From Neopestalotiopsis rosae (Eukaryota > Ascomycota > Sordariomycetes > Amphisphaeriales > Sporocadaceae), in contig JALGAS010000007.1 of assembly GCA_023078685.1 (NCBI GenBank), forward strand, positions 124,001 through 188,000: a DNA stretch of 64,000 bases, given 5' to 3'. The notes beneath the pieces were generated by a model that made no database searches, had not been told where the DNA came from, and saw nothing but the letters and a program-made list of their open reading frames with translations. This document shows, in pieces, positions 38,693 to 49,376 of the stretch; the stretch's first letter is position 1; every line of letters starts with the position of its first letter. The translations under genes were made by a program, and so were the position numbers.

Positions 38693-41253
38693 CTACTTCT
38701 TACCAAAGACTCCGTCATTCTTTGGCTCAAAGTCGATATGCGGCCTATTCATAGCGGAGGCAGGGACCTCGATGGGATCCTCCGCCGTAATTCCCTCCAG
38801 AATTGGGGCAGACATACCGAGCTAAAACAACAAATCAGTATTGACAAGCATAATGTATTTGCGAATTGTAATTTTGACTTACGACAAAGTATCTGAGCTT
38901 CACAGCATGGAGCATGGTGGCTGCTTGAGTGGTCACCTCGAATCTGAGAACGCTCCAACCCAGCGGGGGCAGATCGTGAACGACGACCAGCGGCGGGTTG
39001 CGAAGATTCAAAGACGCCTGGCTATTTGTAGCAGCTTCCGCGACGGTCTCGTGAGAAAAGTTGGCATGCGCTTGAGATCCCAAGAGCCATGCGGGCTTTC
39101 CGTGCTTGTAGAGAGGGATGGAGTCGTTGAGCTGATTCTCAATGATGAGGTCCACCACGGAGCCCATGGGCAGGCCGTGAATGACTGGCTTCTCTAGAGC
39201 ACTCTGGGCGCTCGGGCTGCTGAAGTTGGTAAACAGGAGAGGCATCAGGGCGCCTCGGAAGAGTTGCCAGGGCTTTTGGTTCAGGAAGTATTCCGGGGCA
39301 AACTTTTCCGTCTTGGACTCTTGCTCGCCGGCTGACAGGTGAAAGGTGAAGTCGGCTGCACCTTCAGCTCGAGAGTTTCGAGCGCGGGATGGTGGTGATG
39401 GAGGGTAGGGATGTGTTTGTTCTCCATCAACCAGCTTGCATTTGTCCTTTACGGAAGAGTCGGGCTGGAGGCAGATGTCACTCTCGTCGACGGCAGGCAG
39501 CTGCATGGGTTGGCCAAGAACCGGTTGGCGTTTTGCCTGCAAAGTATTCGGGGTTAGGCACAAAGCTATGAAGATCTTCTGGGAATCACGTTTGTGTAGA
39601 TGAACATACTGGGTATCTCAAGAGAGCAAAGCCTTGGATGTTTTGCAATTGACTCGTCGATGAGATGCGCATGGCGTAGTCGCCTGGTGCCTGATCCAGC
39701 TTGACAAGTATAGTCAATCGAGAAGCGCTGGGGATGTAGATGACCTGATCCAGTCAGAAATGAGAATAAAAGTAGTTGAATCTTTGCAGGAGGAAATGAC
39801 TCACATCGCCCAAGATCGGCTCGACAAAACCACCGTCATTAGCAACAATGAAGATCTTGTGGTGGTCAATGGATACTCGGACTTCGTGCTCAAATCCTAC
39901 GTTCACCAAGTTGAGCATGATATATGGCTGGCCATCTGTTTCGATAATCTAGGTCCAGAATTAGTGCCTATTCTATGCATATTCCCGTGCAATATTTCCT
40001 CACCTCGAAGTCGGCCTCACTGGGTGTACACGAAACTGGAGGAAAGCCTGGAGGTTGGATACAACCTGTCTCGTCGAGACGCTGGCCGTTGAGCTCCTCG
40101 AACCCAGCCGGTCGGCATAGATTGCGACCCTTGCCTACGGAGATCGTTAGCGAGTAGCAGCTTTGAAAATTGACGAGACCATACCATTGACCACTAACGA
40201 ATCATAACAGTAGAACTCGGAGCCCTCTGCTCTCATTTTCAGTAGCTTCCAGTTAGTGTCTCTGTGCATGTGGTTCTTGAGGGCCAAGTGTTGGACTTTT
40301 TGCTCTGCCTCCATGATTTGTCGCAGCTCGAGAGGATCGTTTGTGATCAGCTTGTATGGTCGAGGCCGAGCTGGGTCTGGAGCGACATAGATCATTCCAT
40401 ACAGCCCCTAGATGTCACAGTCAGTCTCATTCATCGTCTTCAGAACTGGGTTTTCCCTAAAAGCTTACATCTGCCGAGGCTGCAGTTGTGTGATCGGCAT
40501 ACCAACTCAGGCCCCAAGCACCAGTGGTGTCGTGGACATTTGTGTAATTGCCTCGAGGCAACATGGGATACTGGCAGGCTGGTTAGTTCTAGATTATCTC
40601 GAAGCAGACATCCACACAAAGCCTCACCTGCGAGAGTCCAGCGGTTCCATCATTCCATGCCTCAGTGCTAAACAATCAGTATTGGTCAACTCCATGAAAA
40701 TGAGACTAGACGCTTACTGGCGATATCCAACTCCCGACCTAGTTCATATAATTAGTAAGAGTCCTCACGGATATTAGAGTTAAATAGTACAACTTGGTAC
40801 ATACCAATGGATGGATGATTGAAAATAGCTGTCGCTGTGAACAGCGATTTCAACCAAGTCACCCTCCTGGGCTTTGAGGGTCGGGCATGGTGTTTGACCG
40901 TTACAAACGAACATGACTCTCCAGCGACCGCCATCTGCAATAAAAGTCAATACACGTGTTCGATGTGTTTGGGGAAAGTTGTAAGACTCACCAGGATTCA
41001 TCCATCGACTGCCAATTTGCAAGTCATATTTTCTAGTCAACTGCTGTTTACTCTGGGTTGTACCCAAGTCGAGTAGACTTAAGAGGTCGCCCTTTGTTTG
41101 ACCAAACCCTCGATAGTATAGTGACGAGGCTATAATCAATACGGAAATAAAAAGAGTCCAGGTCAATTTCTTGCAGGAACTCGAAGGCTTGCGCCTATGG
41201 CCTGGATGTACAATTACATCGTATTCAGCCTGTTGCTTTGAAAGTTCTGCCAT
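38693..41253 (-). CDS. Multicopper-oxidase-like protein lacking copper ligands (pseudoenzyme)
   Basis: Eleven exons (40992-41253, 40805-40934, 40718-40738, 40628-40667, 40469-40570, 40185-40407, 40004-40134, 39805-39948, 39610-39744, 38883-39536, 38693-38821 in reverse) join in frame into 656 residues. A short cytoplasmic N-terminus precedes one membrane segment near 33-50 (LTWTLFISVLIIASSLYY), so it is probably type II anchored. The three-cupredoxin layout matches the neighbouring MCO, but the copper motifs are lost: HWHG is H130-W-S-G133; YHGH is Y175-A-D-H178; HPxHxH is I536-P-L-Y-K-H541; HCHxxxH is H606-A-V-x3-Y612. The type 1 Cys and most His are gone, so oxidase activity is not expected. 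Frame, exon joints and length are intact, which argues against a decaying pseudogene. Exon 3 is only 21 bp. It is divergent from the active MCO. Confidence 0.85.
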
Positions 41254-41402
41254 TTTCGCATACGTGATGATGCTTTCTCAAAGACAAGAAACAAAAGCAA
41301 GAGATATCGAACGATAGACATGAGATGGCAATCAAGTCAAAAAGCCGCTGACTTCATTTCATGGACATGGAGGAAACCTGGGGTTCCCTTGGTGCCGAAA
41401 GC

Positions 41403-41432
41403 GACTGCCGCTGTGGCAATCGCCCGGCAGTC
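41403..41432. promoter_or_regulatory. 8-bp-arm inverted repeat with CCG/CGG ends
   Basis: GACTGCCG (41403-41410) and its exact reverse complement CGGCAGTC (41425-41432) flank 14 bases. The inner ends are CCG...CGG, an everted arrangement of the triplets that zinc-cluster proteins contact. It lies about 150 bp upstream of the inactive MCO start. Confidence 0.6.
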
Positions 41433-41543
41433 GGGTTTGCGAGGATCACCGTTGCTGTGATCTCATTTTCAGGCATCAACTTGGTTTGGTAATGTTTGAT
41501 AATCGTCGGCAGTGTGGAATCAGCCAAGGTCAGCTAGCTGAAG

Positions 41544-41557
41544 ACGGATCGATCCGT
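41544..41557. promoter_or_regulatory. Perfect 14-bp palindrome, CGG-N6-CCG
   Basis: ACGGATCGATCCGT is a perfect palindrome and contains CGG and CCG six bases apart. Inverted CGG triplets with a 6-bp gap are the site type of the Ppr1/UaY group of Zn2Cys6 proteins. It is flanked by AGCTAGC motifs on both sides (41532-41539 and 41559-41565). Its place in the middle of a divergent promoter, a few kilobases from two zinc-cluster genes, makes it a good operator candidate. Confidence 0.55.
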
Positions 41558-41923
41558 TAGCTAGCGAACTTGGAAACGTTTTGATATCGATTTTGGATAC
41601 TACCTGAGGTAACCATATTCGTAACTCTCATTGGCCGATCGAGCCGTTTGCCACGATCGTTCTTTGTCACTTTGCCATGTGTATAGACAGGGGATTCAGG
41701 GGGCTATTGGGTTTGCCGAGACGGACCCCAGTCTCTAGCAGAACTTTGAAAAGTGGACACGGCAATTGAATCCTATCTAGAACTAGGCGAGGTATATGGC
41801 GCCTCGTCTAACAACCTGTTTTACGACCTCTGGTCATTTGCAAGAGTCTTATCAGGGAAAAGAAAAGTAATGTTCCATCTTCTTGTTTTCAGCGTTGTTT
41901 GCTATTGATGCTCATCGGCAAGC

Positions 41924-43877
41924 ATGTATTTTCACGCTTCATTCGCGTCTCTTCTCCTGCTCGCGGGCACAAGTCTCGCGAGCCAGGTGAGAAAATATAA
42001 TTTTACAATCACTCTTCAATGGAGTAGCGCCGATGGCCACGGTCGTCCGGTATTCATGATCAATGGCCAAAGTCCTGGGCCTCTGATCGAAGCGGACGAG
42101 GGAGACGAGATTGAAGTCTTCGTCGATAATCAACTAGGCGCTGAGACCACTATGCACTGGTACGTTTTGACGGTGAATGAGAAAAGAAAACATTGCTATA
42201 CAAATACTGACGCAAATAACAGGCATGGCATATATCAGATAGATAGACCTTGGAACGATGGAGTGCCTGGAGTTACCCAGTACTCTATGCAGCCACGCGA
42301 CACTTACACCTACCGTTTCACCGTGCAGCAGCAGTACGGAAGCTACTTCTATCACGGTCATTTCGGCCCTGCCTTTGCTGATGGTATGCGAGGACCAATG
42401 TGGATTGCCCCGGCAGCATGGCGACCACGTCCGTACGAGCTCATCTCGGACTCGACCCATGATATTGAGCAAATGAAGAAGGCCGAGAAAAAGCCACACC
42501 ATGTCGTCATCAGTGATTGGAATGCTGAGCCCATGGACATACTCCTCGTCATGTATCGTGACACGGGAATAGTGCCGTGGTGCAGTAACGCCATCGTTCT
42601 CAATGGAAAGGGCAGAACATACTGTCACTCTGCTGAACTCATTGAGTCGGTTGGCGGTCCTGGAAGGAATACTCTGGGTTGCATGATGCAACCTGACCAG
42701 GAACTGTACTCCAATGAGCAAATCTGCGAGGCCACTCATACAGATCTCGAAATATTCGAAGCTGAAGAGGGTCAAGAATGGATAATGATCAACTTTATCC
42801 ACTCGGGCGCACATCACGAGCTTCAGATCAGTGTTGATGAGCACGAGATCGTGGTTGTTGCCGCAGATGGAGAGTTTGTGCATCCCCAGAAAGTTCACGC
42901 AGCAAATTGCAACCTTGGAGAGCGCATCAGGTAAGATCTCCAGAAATGATCGAGATACAGGAGTGAAACTAATACCCTGATCTAGTATTCTTGTTCGCTT
43001 GGACCAGAAGCCCGGCGATTATGCCATCAGAGTAACGTCTCTTCGCCAGGAACAAGTCATTCAAGGTCTAGGAATTCTCCGCTATCCTGGCACTTCAGAC
43101 AGCGTGCAAAAGGCTGAACCGCCAAACACAAAACCATGGGTCCATCTCAATGGTACTCTCATCTCGGACGAACTCAAAGCAATGGACGAGTTGAAGCTCG
43201 CGCCCTTCCCAAGCCGACCTCCACCCACACAATCAGACCATACCCTAAAGTTCTTCGTCAACATGACGGGCACGGGTAGCTGGGCCCTAAACATTGGCCC
43301 GCACCAAGCCTTCCGCCAACAGCTGCCCCCTCTCCTGTGGGAAGAGGACTCGCGCGGCGTGACCACGTACGAGTCCGACGTGGCGGGCGGGTCCATGCAG
43401 AACGGGTCCGTCGTCGACATCATCTTCACCAACGGCGCCAACGTCAACTCGCAGCACCCCTTCCACAAGCACAACAACAAGGCCTGGGTCATCGGCACGG
43501 GCACCGGCGGCTTTCCCTGGAACACGGTCGACGAGGCCATCAACGAGGGCGGCATGGGCGAGTACTTTAACTTTGTCGACCCTCCTCTGCGTGATGGCTG
43601 TCGACTGGGTAATACTACTGGTGATTGGACCGTCATTCGCTATGATATTGCCTTTCCCGCCGCTAGCATGCTTCATTGTCACATGATTCATCACTTTGGT
43701 GTAAGTAATCCCGAGATCATCATGACTCTTCAAAACAGTGATACTGACTGTAAGCAGGCTGGACAACAAGTTGTTCTTCTAGAAGGCGTAGAGTCCATGG
43801 CCAAGATTCCGGCCGAGATGAAGGACCGGGTACACTCGAATTTCCGCCCACCACTTCGTTATGGACCTCTTGACTAG
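41924..43877 (+). CDS. Secreted multicopper oxidase (laccase/ascorbate-oxidase type)
   Basis: Four exons (41924-42159, 42223-42930, 42986-43700, 43758-43877) join in frame into 592 residues. An N-terminal signal peptide (about MYFHASFASLLLLAGTSLAS) indicates secretion. All copper motifs are present: H78-W-H80-G, Y122-H123-G-H125, H472-P-F-H475-K-H477, and H545-C546-H547 with H551. The first intron splits the HWHG Trp codon, and the last follows the HCH motif, at the same places as in the neighbouring paralogue, so the two are duplicates. The type 1 axial position, normally Met or Leu, is Q556 here. Such enzymes couple one-electron oxidation of phenols or metals to reduction of O2 to water; in ascomycetes many work in pigment synthesis. 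The substrate cannot be told from sequence. Confidence 0.9.
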
Positions 43878-44075
43878 AAAACCAGGCTCTTGCGACAAAA
43901 CATTATTAGGCAATATTATTACGTAGATACTGTGAAGATTTGAGTTTCTAGAGTATTCGATTGGGCCGCAGAAGACCAGAGCGATAAATTTGACCTAGAT
44001 GAACAATGAAATTTCCATTTATGCGAGAGTTACCAGCGACAGCCGCAATGAGGTAAACGAATACCCAGATGAGTG

Positions 44076-46526
44076 TCATACTTCAGTCTGCGGAGTCTTT
44101 GACTCGCCTGATCTGTGCCTGCTGCTCCATAACCCGTTCCACCGTAGCTTTGCGCCCTCCCGCCAGAGCGTCGTGGTTTCCTTCCATGCTTTTCGTTCTT
44201 CAGCCGAAAGATTAGAACCAAATAGACCGAGGGCTGCCAATAGATATGTGACTCCAGACAATGCTCCGAGAACAGTCCAAAAGGACCTCTTAGTATCACC
44301 CTCTGTGTCCGATTGGAATACATCCATGCCGAAGAAGGTCTATTACAATATTTCTTAGCACAAGGAGGGGCTTGAATCAGATGACCCCACTCGAAGGGAA
44401 ACTTACCGCAACAAAAGTTGGAGGCAGGAAAATGATCGTCACGATCGTGAAGACCATTAGATACTTGTTCAAAGTCCTGCTCTTTTGTGCCTCGAGAAAA
44501 GATCGCTGCGCCTCAGTGATGGACTGGACGTTGAACAACTTTTCTGCTGTTAGAAAGGGTACCTCGTTGTTATCCGTTGTCTCCTGTTAACTTACCCCAT
44601 TCTGAAGGCTCTTGACTTCATTGGTCGTCCTTTGTAGTTTTTCTAGTATTCTCGCAGACGCTTCCTGTTGTTTTTTCTTAACAGTATCCCAATTGCTCTC
44701 TATAATTTGAAGAGTCTCCTCCATGTGTGGATAAGACTCTTGGAACCCTTGGTACCACCAGTTGCGGGGGTGATTCCAGTACTTTGATAACGATTCAAGA
44801 GATATCTGAGCATCTCTCACAGAATCGGAGAACAAGTTCAAGAATTGAATGACTTTGAAGTACAGCACGGAAGCATCAGCCGTATTGTCAAGAACCAATT
44901 CCTGCAGGCGTTGGTCATCCTCAAGAATATTAAACTGGGCTCATTAGTTTCATTTCGTACGAAAATGGAAATGGGTCAGAGGAACATACCTTCAAGGTTA
45001 CTTTGTTATCAAGCCATCTTATGGTTTCACTCCAGTCTGCCTCCCACATATCGATAGAGGCACAAATTTCAAGTTGAAAGACGGACAGACCACTGTAGAG
45101 CCCTGCGGGTCGCAACCCGTATTCCCTCCAGCGATCCTCATATTTCGGCCTATGATCTCCGTTGGTCGGACCTTTCTTGTCGCGGATGTTTACTAAGCAA
45201 AAGTGACCAGTAGGCCGTTGGAACGGAAGCATTGCCAGGCCTATGGAGTGTCGTCGTTCGAGTAGTATCCGGGGTTTGCTGCTGTTATCATCGTATAGAC
45301 CTCTAAATGTCACATACTCACGATAACACCTCAGTCCAGGAGTACTTGGGTTCTTATTCCTCATCGGTTCGTCAGGTTCGAGGACGTAGAACGATCTCAT
45401 AGAATGCATCACGGTATTGCTACAAAACTCGAGCTCTGAACCCGCCCAAGGCGTCGTATCATGGTGGGTCCTGCGTGATCCTCTAACAGACGTCGGTGAA
45501 AAGCGCCATTCTGCAATGTGATCAATGAGGAAATTTGGATTACCTCTAACCAAGCCACGGTCGCCCGCGATAAAGCAGAGTGCCCCAGCCGCGGTACCAA
45601 AGTCAATGCACATGGTTTCTTGTTGAGTTACTAGGATGTTACTAGATTGCAGAGTGTCCATTAGACGTCCATCTCGGAAAGACTGTAGCAGGCTTGGATG
45701 ATACGAACACAATTACTCCACACGCCTTCCCGCTGGTTGCAAGTTCCTGGATGCAAATGCCATGAAAGATCTAGACTTAATCAAAGCGAAGATTATTACA
45801 TACCTTCCACGACTCTTTGCAAGTCTCGTATTTGAAGGGTTCTCTGCTATTGGTCTGCGCAATAGCTAAAACAACGGAATTATAGCAATGAGTCTTGCTA
45901 TGTTCGTAGTTAAGCGGGAAATGTGTTGCTGTTGCTGGCCATTCAATTGAGATACCAAAGTGCTTATCCCGCGTTACTGGCCCCACAAGGAAGTCCTTGT
46001 GTCTAGTTGCATAGCAGTACCCATATACATCATCATCATCTTTTGCCGTCCAGTCCGTGATATTCTGTCTTGCTCTCCAGAAATTCCAGGGCAATGGTAG
46101 AAGACTGACGAGAAATATATGTCCAATTTCTCGGTCTTTATAGAGGTCTCTCTTTTGTGGTGGGGCCCCAGCCCAGGCATCGTCTCTACTCTCCCAGAGT
46201 CGCTGAGCAATCTGCGACAAATGAAGTGCCGAGTTCAATCTTTCCTGCCTTAAAGCGAAATGATTCCTTTGTTCGTCTCTTATCTCTCGAAGCAGTTTCA
46301 GAATTTCTGAGTTTGGATCATGGCTGATTGTATCCCGGGAGGGCGTCTCTTCTTGTGGCTGCTGAGATTCTTCGGTCGACGTTATTGTGTCCGAGACAGA
46401 CTGGTCGATCACTGGCAGCAAATGACTTTCTGGACTTGATGGTGCCATGTTTTCCTCCAGGTGATGTTGACGGACAGCCTCTCGTGCGGAGGCAGCAAGT
46501 GCACAGTCAGGAGGGACCTGTCTCAT
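44076..46526 (-). CDS. CorA-like divalent-metal transporter
   Basis: Five exons on the minus strand (45804-46526, 44990-45682, 44596-44934, 44407-44538, 44076-44339) join in frame into 716 residues. The long N-terminal part is soluble (QRLWESRDDAWAGAPPQKRD, then a His/Cys-containing region), followed by a helical stretch (LGLKP-like AGLYSGLSVFQLEICASIDMW and a long coiled segment around 480-590). The C-terminus carries two membrane helices, about 606-629 (LMVFTIVTIIFLPPTFVATFF) and 650-672. Right after the first helix is G-M-D at about 633-635, where CorA/ZntB proteins have the pore-mouth motif G-M-N. Fungi have many such CorA-like proteins of unproven substrate; ion transport is plausible but the altered motif leaves it open. 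The start could also be the internal Met 27 (MAPSSPESH). The exon 1-2 joint is the least certain. Confidence 0.8.
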
Positions 46527-47330
46527 GAGCGGAGGCAGAGGAACGATTCAGCAAGAAGAAATTGAGAGTGATGGGCATGTATGCGTTAAATAATTGTTGA
46601 TCTACTCCATGCATAGTTCCTGCCTATTTGCTGCCCTTGACGCCCACTATGCATGTATGTTTCCTTCCTTGGAGTCCTGCCTCCAAGTCTTGAGTATCAT
46701 TATCTTCGATTGGCTCGACACTGAGCGAGGTTCCACTCTCATGCATTGGAGTGGTCGAGGTTTACAGTCGAATCACGTAACGAAAGTCATAGCAGACTGA
46801 GCAGCCAAAAGCATATCGCCTCATTCGAGCAGGCTGCAAATGGACAATAGAGTTAGAGAACCGCCAACTCTATGATCGCTTGTACCTTACTGGCTAGGAA
46901 ACTTTCGCAGGCCTGGCAAGCACGTTTTAGTCACGTAGTATACTGGTCCGGCGGGTGCGCTGCGGCAACATCACATTCGCCTTGTACAAAGACTCTCCAC
47001 TCAGCATGGAACTTGAACACGAGTACTTGAGTTCTGTAGGGAAGAAAAGGCAAAGGAAAAGGGAGAGTATACGCACTCAAAGATATTAGCTAGCAAGAAA
47101 TTTCAAAATTGAAGACGTTCAAGACGGTTCTTTGTAAGGCGCGCAAGTCGTAATTCCAGGGTCACTAAGTATATGCCGTACCCACTAAATGCGATATCTC
47201 CGGACCAGCAGCACTACCGCCACCCGCCAACCACTATTCCAGCCGAGATACCGCCAACTCACCCTGTGCTCAGTGTATTGACGAAACAATCGCACGACAG
47301 TCCCATGCGTCTTCGTCCCCCGCCATCGCC
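46527..47330. other. Intergenic, divergent promoter region
   Basis: The CorA-like gene (minus) and the F-box gene (plus) start at either side of this 804-bp stretch, so it contains both promoters. No frame or repeat of note was seen. Confidence 0.6.
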
Positions 47331-49130
47331 ATGCCCATGAAGCGCAGGCGGAGCGCCGCCGAGCCCCTCGAACCCGCAACTCGATCGGCCCCGACAAAGA
47401 AGCCCCGGCTCGGCGCCCACAGCGCATCCCACCACGACCTCTTATCGCCGCTGTCCGACGAGCTGCTGGTGCGAATCCTGACCAACCTGTCGCTGCCGCA
47501 CCTCTTGAGCGTCGCGCCCGTGTCCAAGCGCTTCCACCGGCTGTCCGAGGACTCGCAGGTATGGAAGCGTCTGTACTATGCGCGCTTTGTCCTGCCGCGC
47601 GCCCTTCGCATCCCCGGCTTCCGCGACGGGTCGGCGCGCGAGGGCAAGCTGCACTACTCGTCGCGGCGCGCCGTCTGGGCAGACGGTAGAAGGGGCGGCT
47701 GGGTTGACATGCGCAGCGAGAGCACCGGAAAGGGCGAGTCGAGGGACTGGAAGAGGCAGTACAAGCTCCGGCACAACTGGTCCAAGGGCAAATGCGCCGT
47801 GGAAGAGCTCAGAGTCGACGAGGATATCGCAGTGGCAACCGAGGCCGAATCGCACCAAGCGCCAAAGATGCTTGTCAAGATTAGCGAAGGTATCGCTATT
47901 ACGGCAGATGCGACCAGCGGACTGCGGGCTTGGGATCTAAAGACGAAGCAGCTGGTGGCGCACATAAGTCTCTTGGATACAGAGTCGGATGCGCCACCAA
48001 GCTGTCTCGCGCTAGACGACCAAAATATTTCTCAGAACAATATCGATATAGTAGTCGGCTTCCAAGACGGAAGCTTTGGAGTATGGAAGCTTGATGTTCG
48101 GGAACACAGGCTTTTACGACGGTATCGTCATGAAAAATCGACCAATGGAGCGCTCGCGGGCGCTGCCTTTTCTTATCCGTACCTGCTAACGGCCACGGAG
48201 TCCGTTTTGATTTCATTATATACATTTGATAGGCCGTCGACAGGTATACGTCGTCATGCCAAAGGCGATACGGAGAGCGAAACGGAGAAGGAGTCCGACA
48301 GCGAGACTGTAGATGAATCTGGTCCGAATACAGAAGACGAGTCGACCAAGCAAGTAACATCTGCGGATGAGAAGCTGCCGGCACGGTCAAATCGCCTTCC
48401 CCCTCCCTATTTGTTGACCTCTCTCAAATCACACACATCGCGCGCCCCTCTGGCATTGTCAATACGAAAGACAGTCAGCAGCACAATAGCGTCCATTGCG
48501 TATACCTTTTCCACCCTACAGGGGTGGTCCTTGGGGATACAGGACCTACACCTGCGGCCTTCTGTATCGACATCTAAAACCGCACCAGACATAACCATGA
48601 CCCGGCTCGCATATACAATGCCATTAAAGACCGGATCATCACACGCGCCCTCTGGACAATCATCCCCAGTCCGACCAAGGACAAGCACCCCCCAAAGCAG
48701 AGACGGAGACACGGCCGAAGACGGCCCCGTGAGCATCTGCTACACCCACCCATACCTCCTAGCCACCCTATCCGACAACACCCTGATTCTGTACCTCTGC
48801 AAATCCAGCGCCTCGTCCCTCTCCATATCCCCCGGCATCCGGCTGTGGGGCCACACGTCGGGCATCAGCGATGCCGAGATCACCGCCCGCGGCAAGGCCG
48901 TCAGCGTGAGCTGCCGCGGCGAGGAGATTCGCGTGTGGGAGCTGGAGGGCCGGCCCGACGGCCGCAGTATCGAAGTGAGGCCCACCGTCCACAATGCGCC
49001 GCCAGCGTCGCCGTCGATGCAGTCCGCATTTGACGAACGGCGGAATTGGGTAGGCTTTGATGATGAAATGGTCATTGTCCTGAAAGAATCTAGGGGCACC
49101 GAGAGCCTCATGGTCTATGATTTTACATAG
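47331..49130 (+). CDS. F-box protein with WD40-like body
   Basis: A single exon encodes 599 residues. The N-terminus is basic (MPMKRRRS, PTKKPRLG), suggesting nuclear entry. Residues 36-80 form an F-box (LLSPLSDELLVRILTNLSLP then SKRFHRLSEDSQVWKRLYY), which docks on Skp1 in SCF ubiquitin ligases. DWKRQYKLRHNWSKG follows. The rest resembles a degenerate WD40 propeller: ITADATSGLRAWDLKTKQLV, VVGFQDGSFGVWKLD and GHTSGISDAEITARGKAVSVS followed by IRVWELEG. An acidic Ser/Glu insert lies near 306-345. It probably selects a substrate for ubiquitination; which one is unknown. The start is in good context (CGCCATGCC); Met 3 is the alternative. Confidence 0.85.
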   Translation: MPMKRRRSAAEPLEPATRSAPTKKPRLGAHSASHHDLLSPLSDELLVRILTNLSLPHLLSVAPVSKRFHRLSEDSQVWKRLYYARFVLPRALRIPGFRDGSAREGKLHYSSRRAVWADGRRGGWVDMRSESTGKGESRDWKRQYKLRHNWSKGKCAVEELRVDEDIAVATEAESHQAPKMLVKISEGIAITADATSGLRAWDLKTKQLVAHISLLDTESDAPPSCLALDDQNISQNNIDIVVGFQDGSFGVWKLDVREHRLLRRYRHEKSTNGALAGAAFSYPYLLTATESVLISLYTFDRPSTGIRRHAKGDTESETEKESDSETVDESGPNTEDESTKQVTSADEKLPARSNRLPPPYLLTSLKSHTSRAPLALSIRKTVSSTIASIAYTFSTLQGWSLGIQDLHLRPSVSTSKTAPDITMTRLAYTMPLKTGSSHAPSGQSSPVRPRTSTPQSRDGDTAEDGPVSICYTHPYLLATLSDNTLILYLCKSSASSLSISPGIRLWGHTSGISDAEITARGKAVSVSCRGEEIRVWELEGRPDGRSIEVRPTVHNAPPASPSMQSAFDERRNWVGFDDEMVIVLKESRGTESLMVYDFT

Positions 49131-49376
49131 GAACCCCAAGACTTGAGAGCTGAATTGTAATATAATGACCAATACTTGAGTAATGAGACATGATGTAGCT
49201 AGATGAAGTAATGAAAATAATTCAAAAGTATACACTCTTGACGTGACAACGAACTTCATATTTTGATACATTGATTGTGGCGTGCGTTGTGTATAATACA
49301 ATGGGCCTATTGCTATTATTTTGGGTCGAGTCTAGCATACTAATCTAAGCACATTCCTCATAAACTACGAGCACAC

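Larger units (their letters stand above)
41254..41923. promoter_or_regulatory. Bidirectional promoter of the MCO pair
   Basis: The two MCO genes start 670 bp apart in opposite directions, so this segment must drive both. Two strong dyads lie within it, at 41403-41432 and 41544-41557, listed separately. The right end is rich in A and TC just before the ATG at 41924. Shared control of the active and inactive oxidase is a natural expectation but is not shown. Confidence 0.7.
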
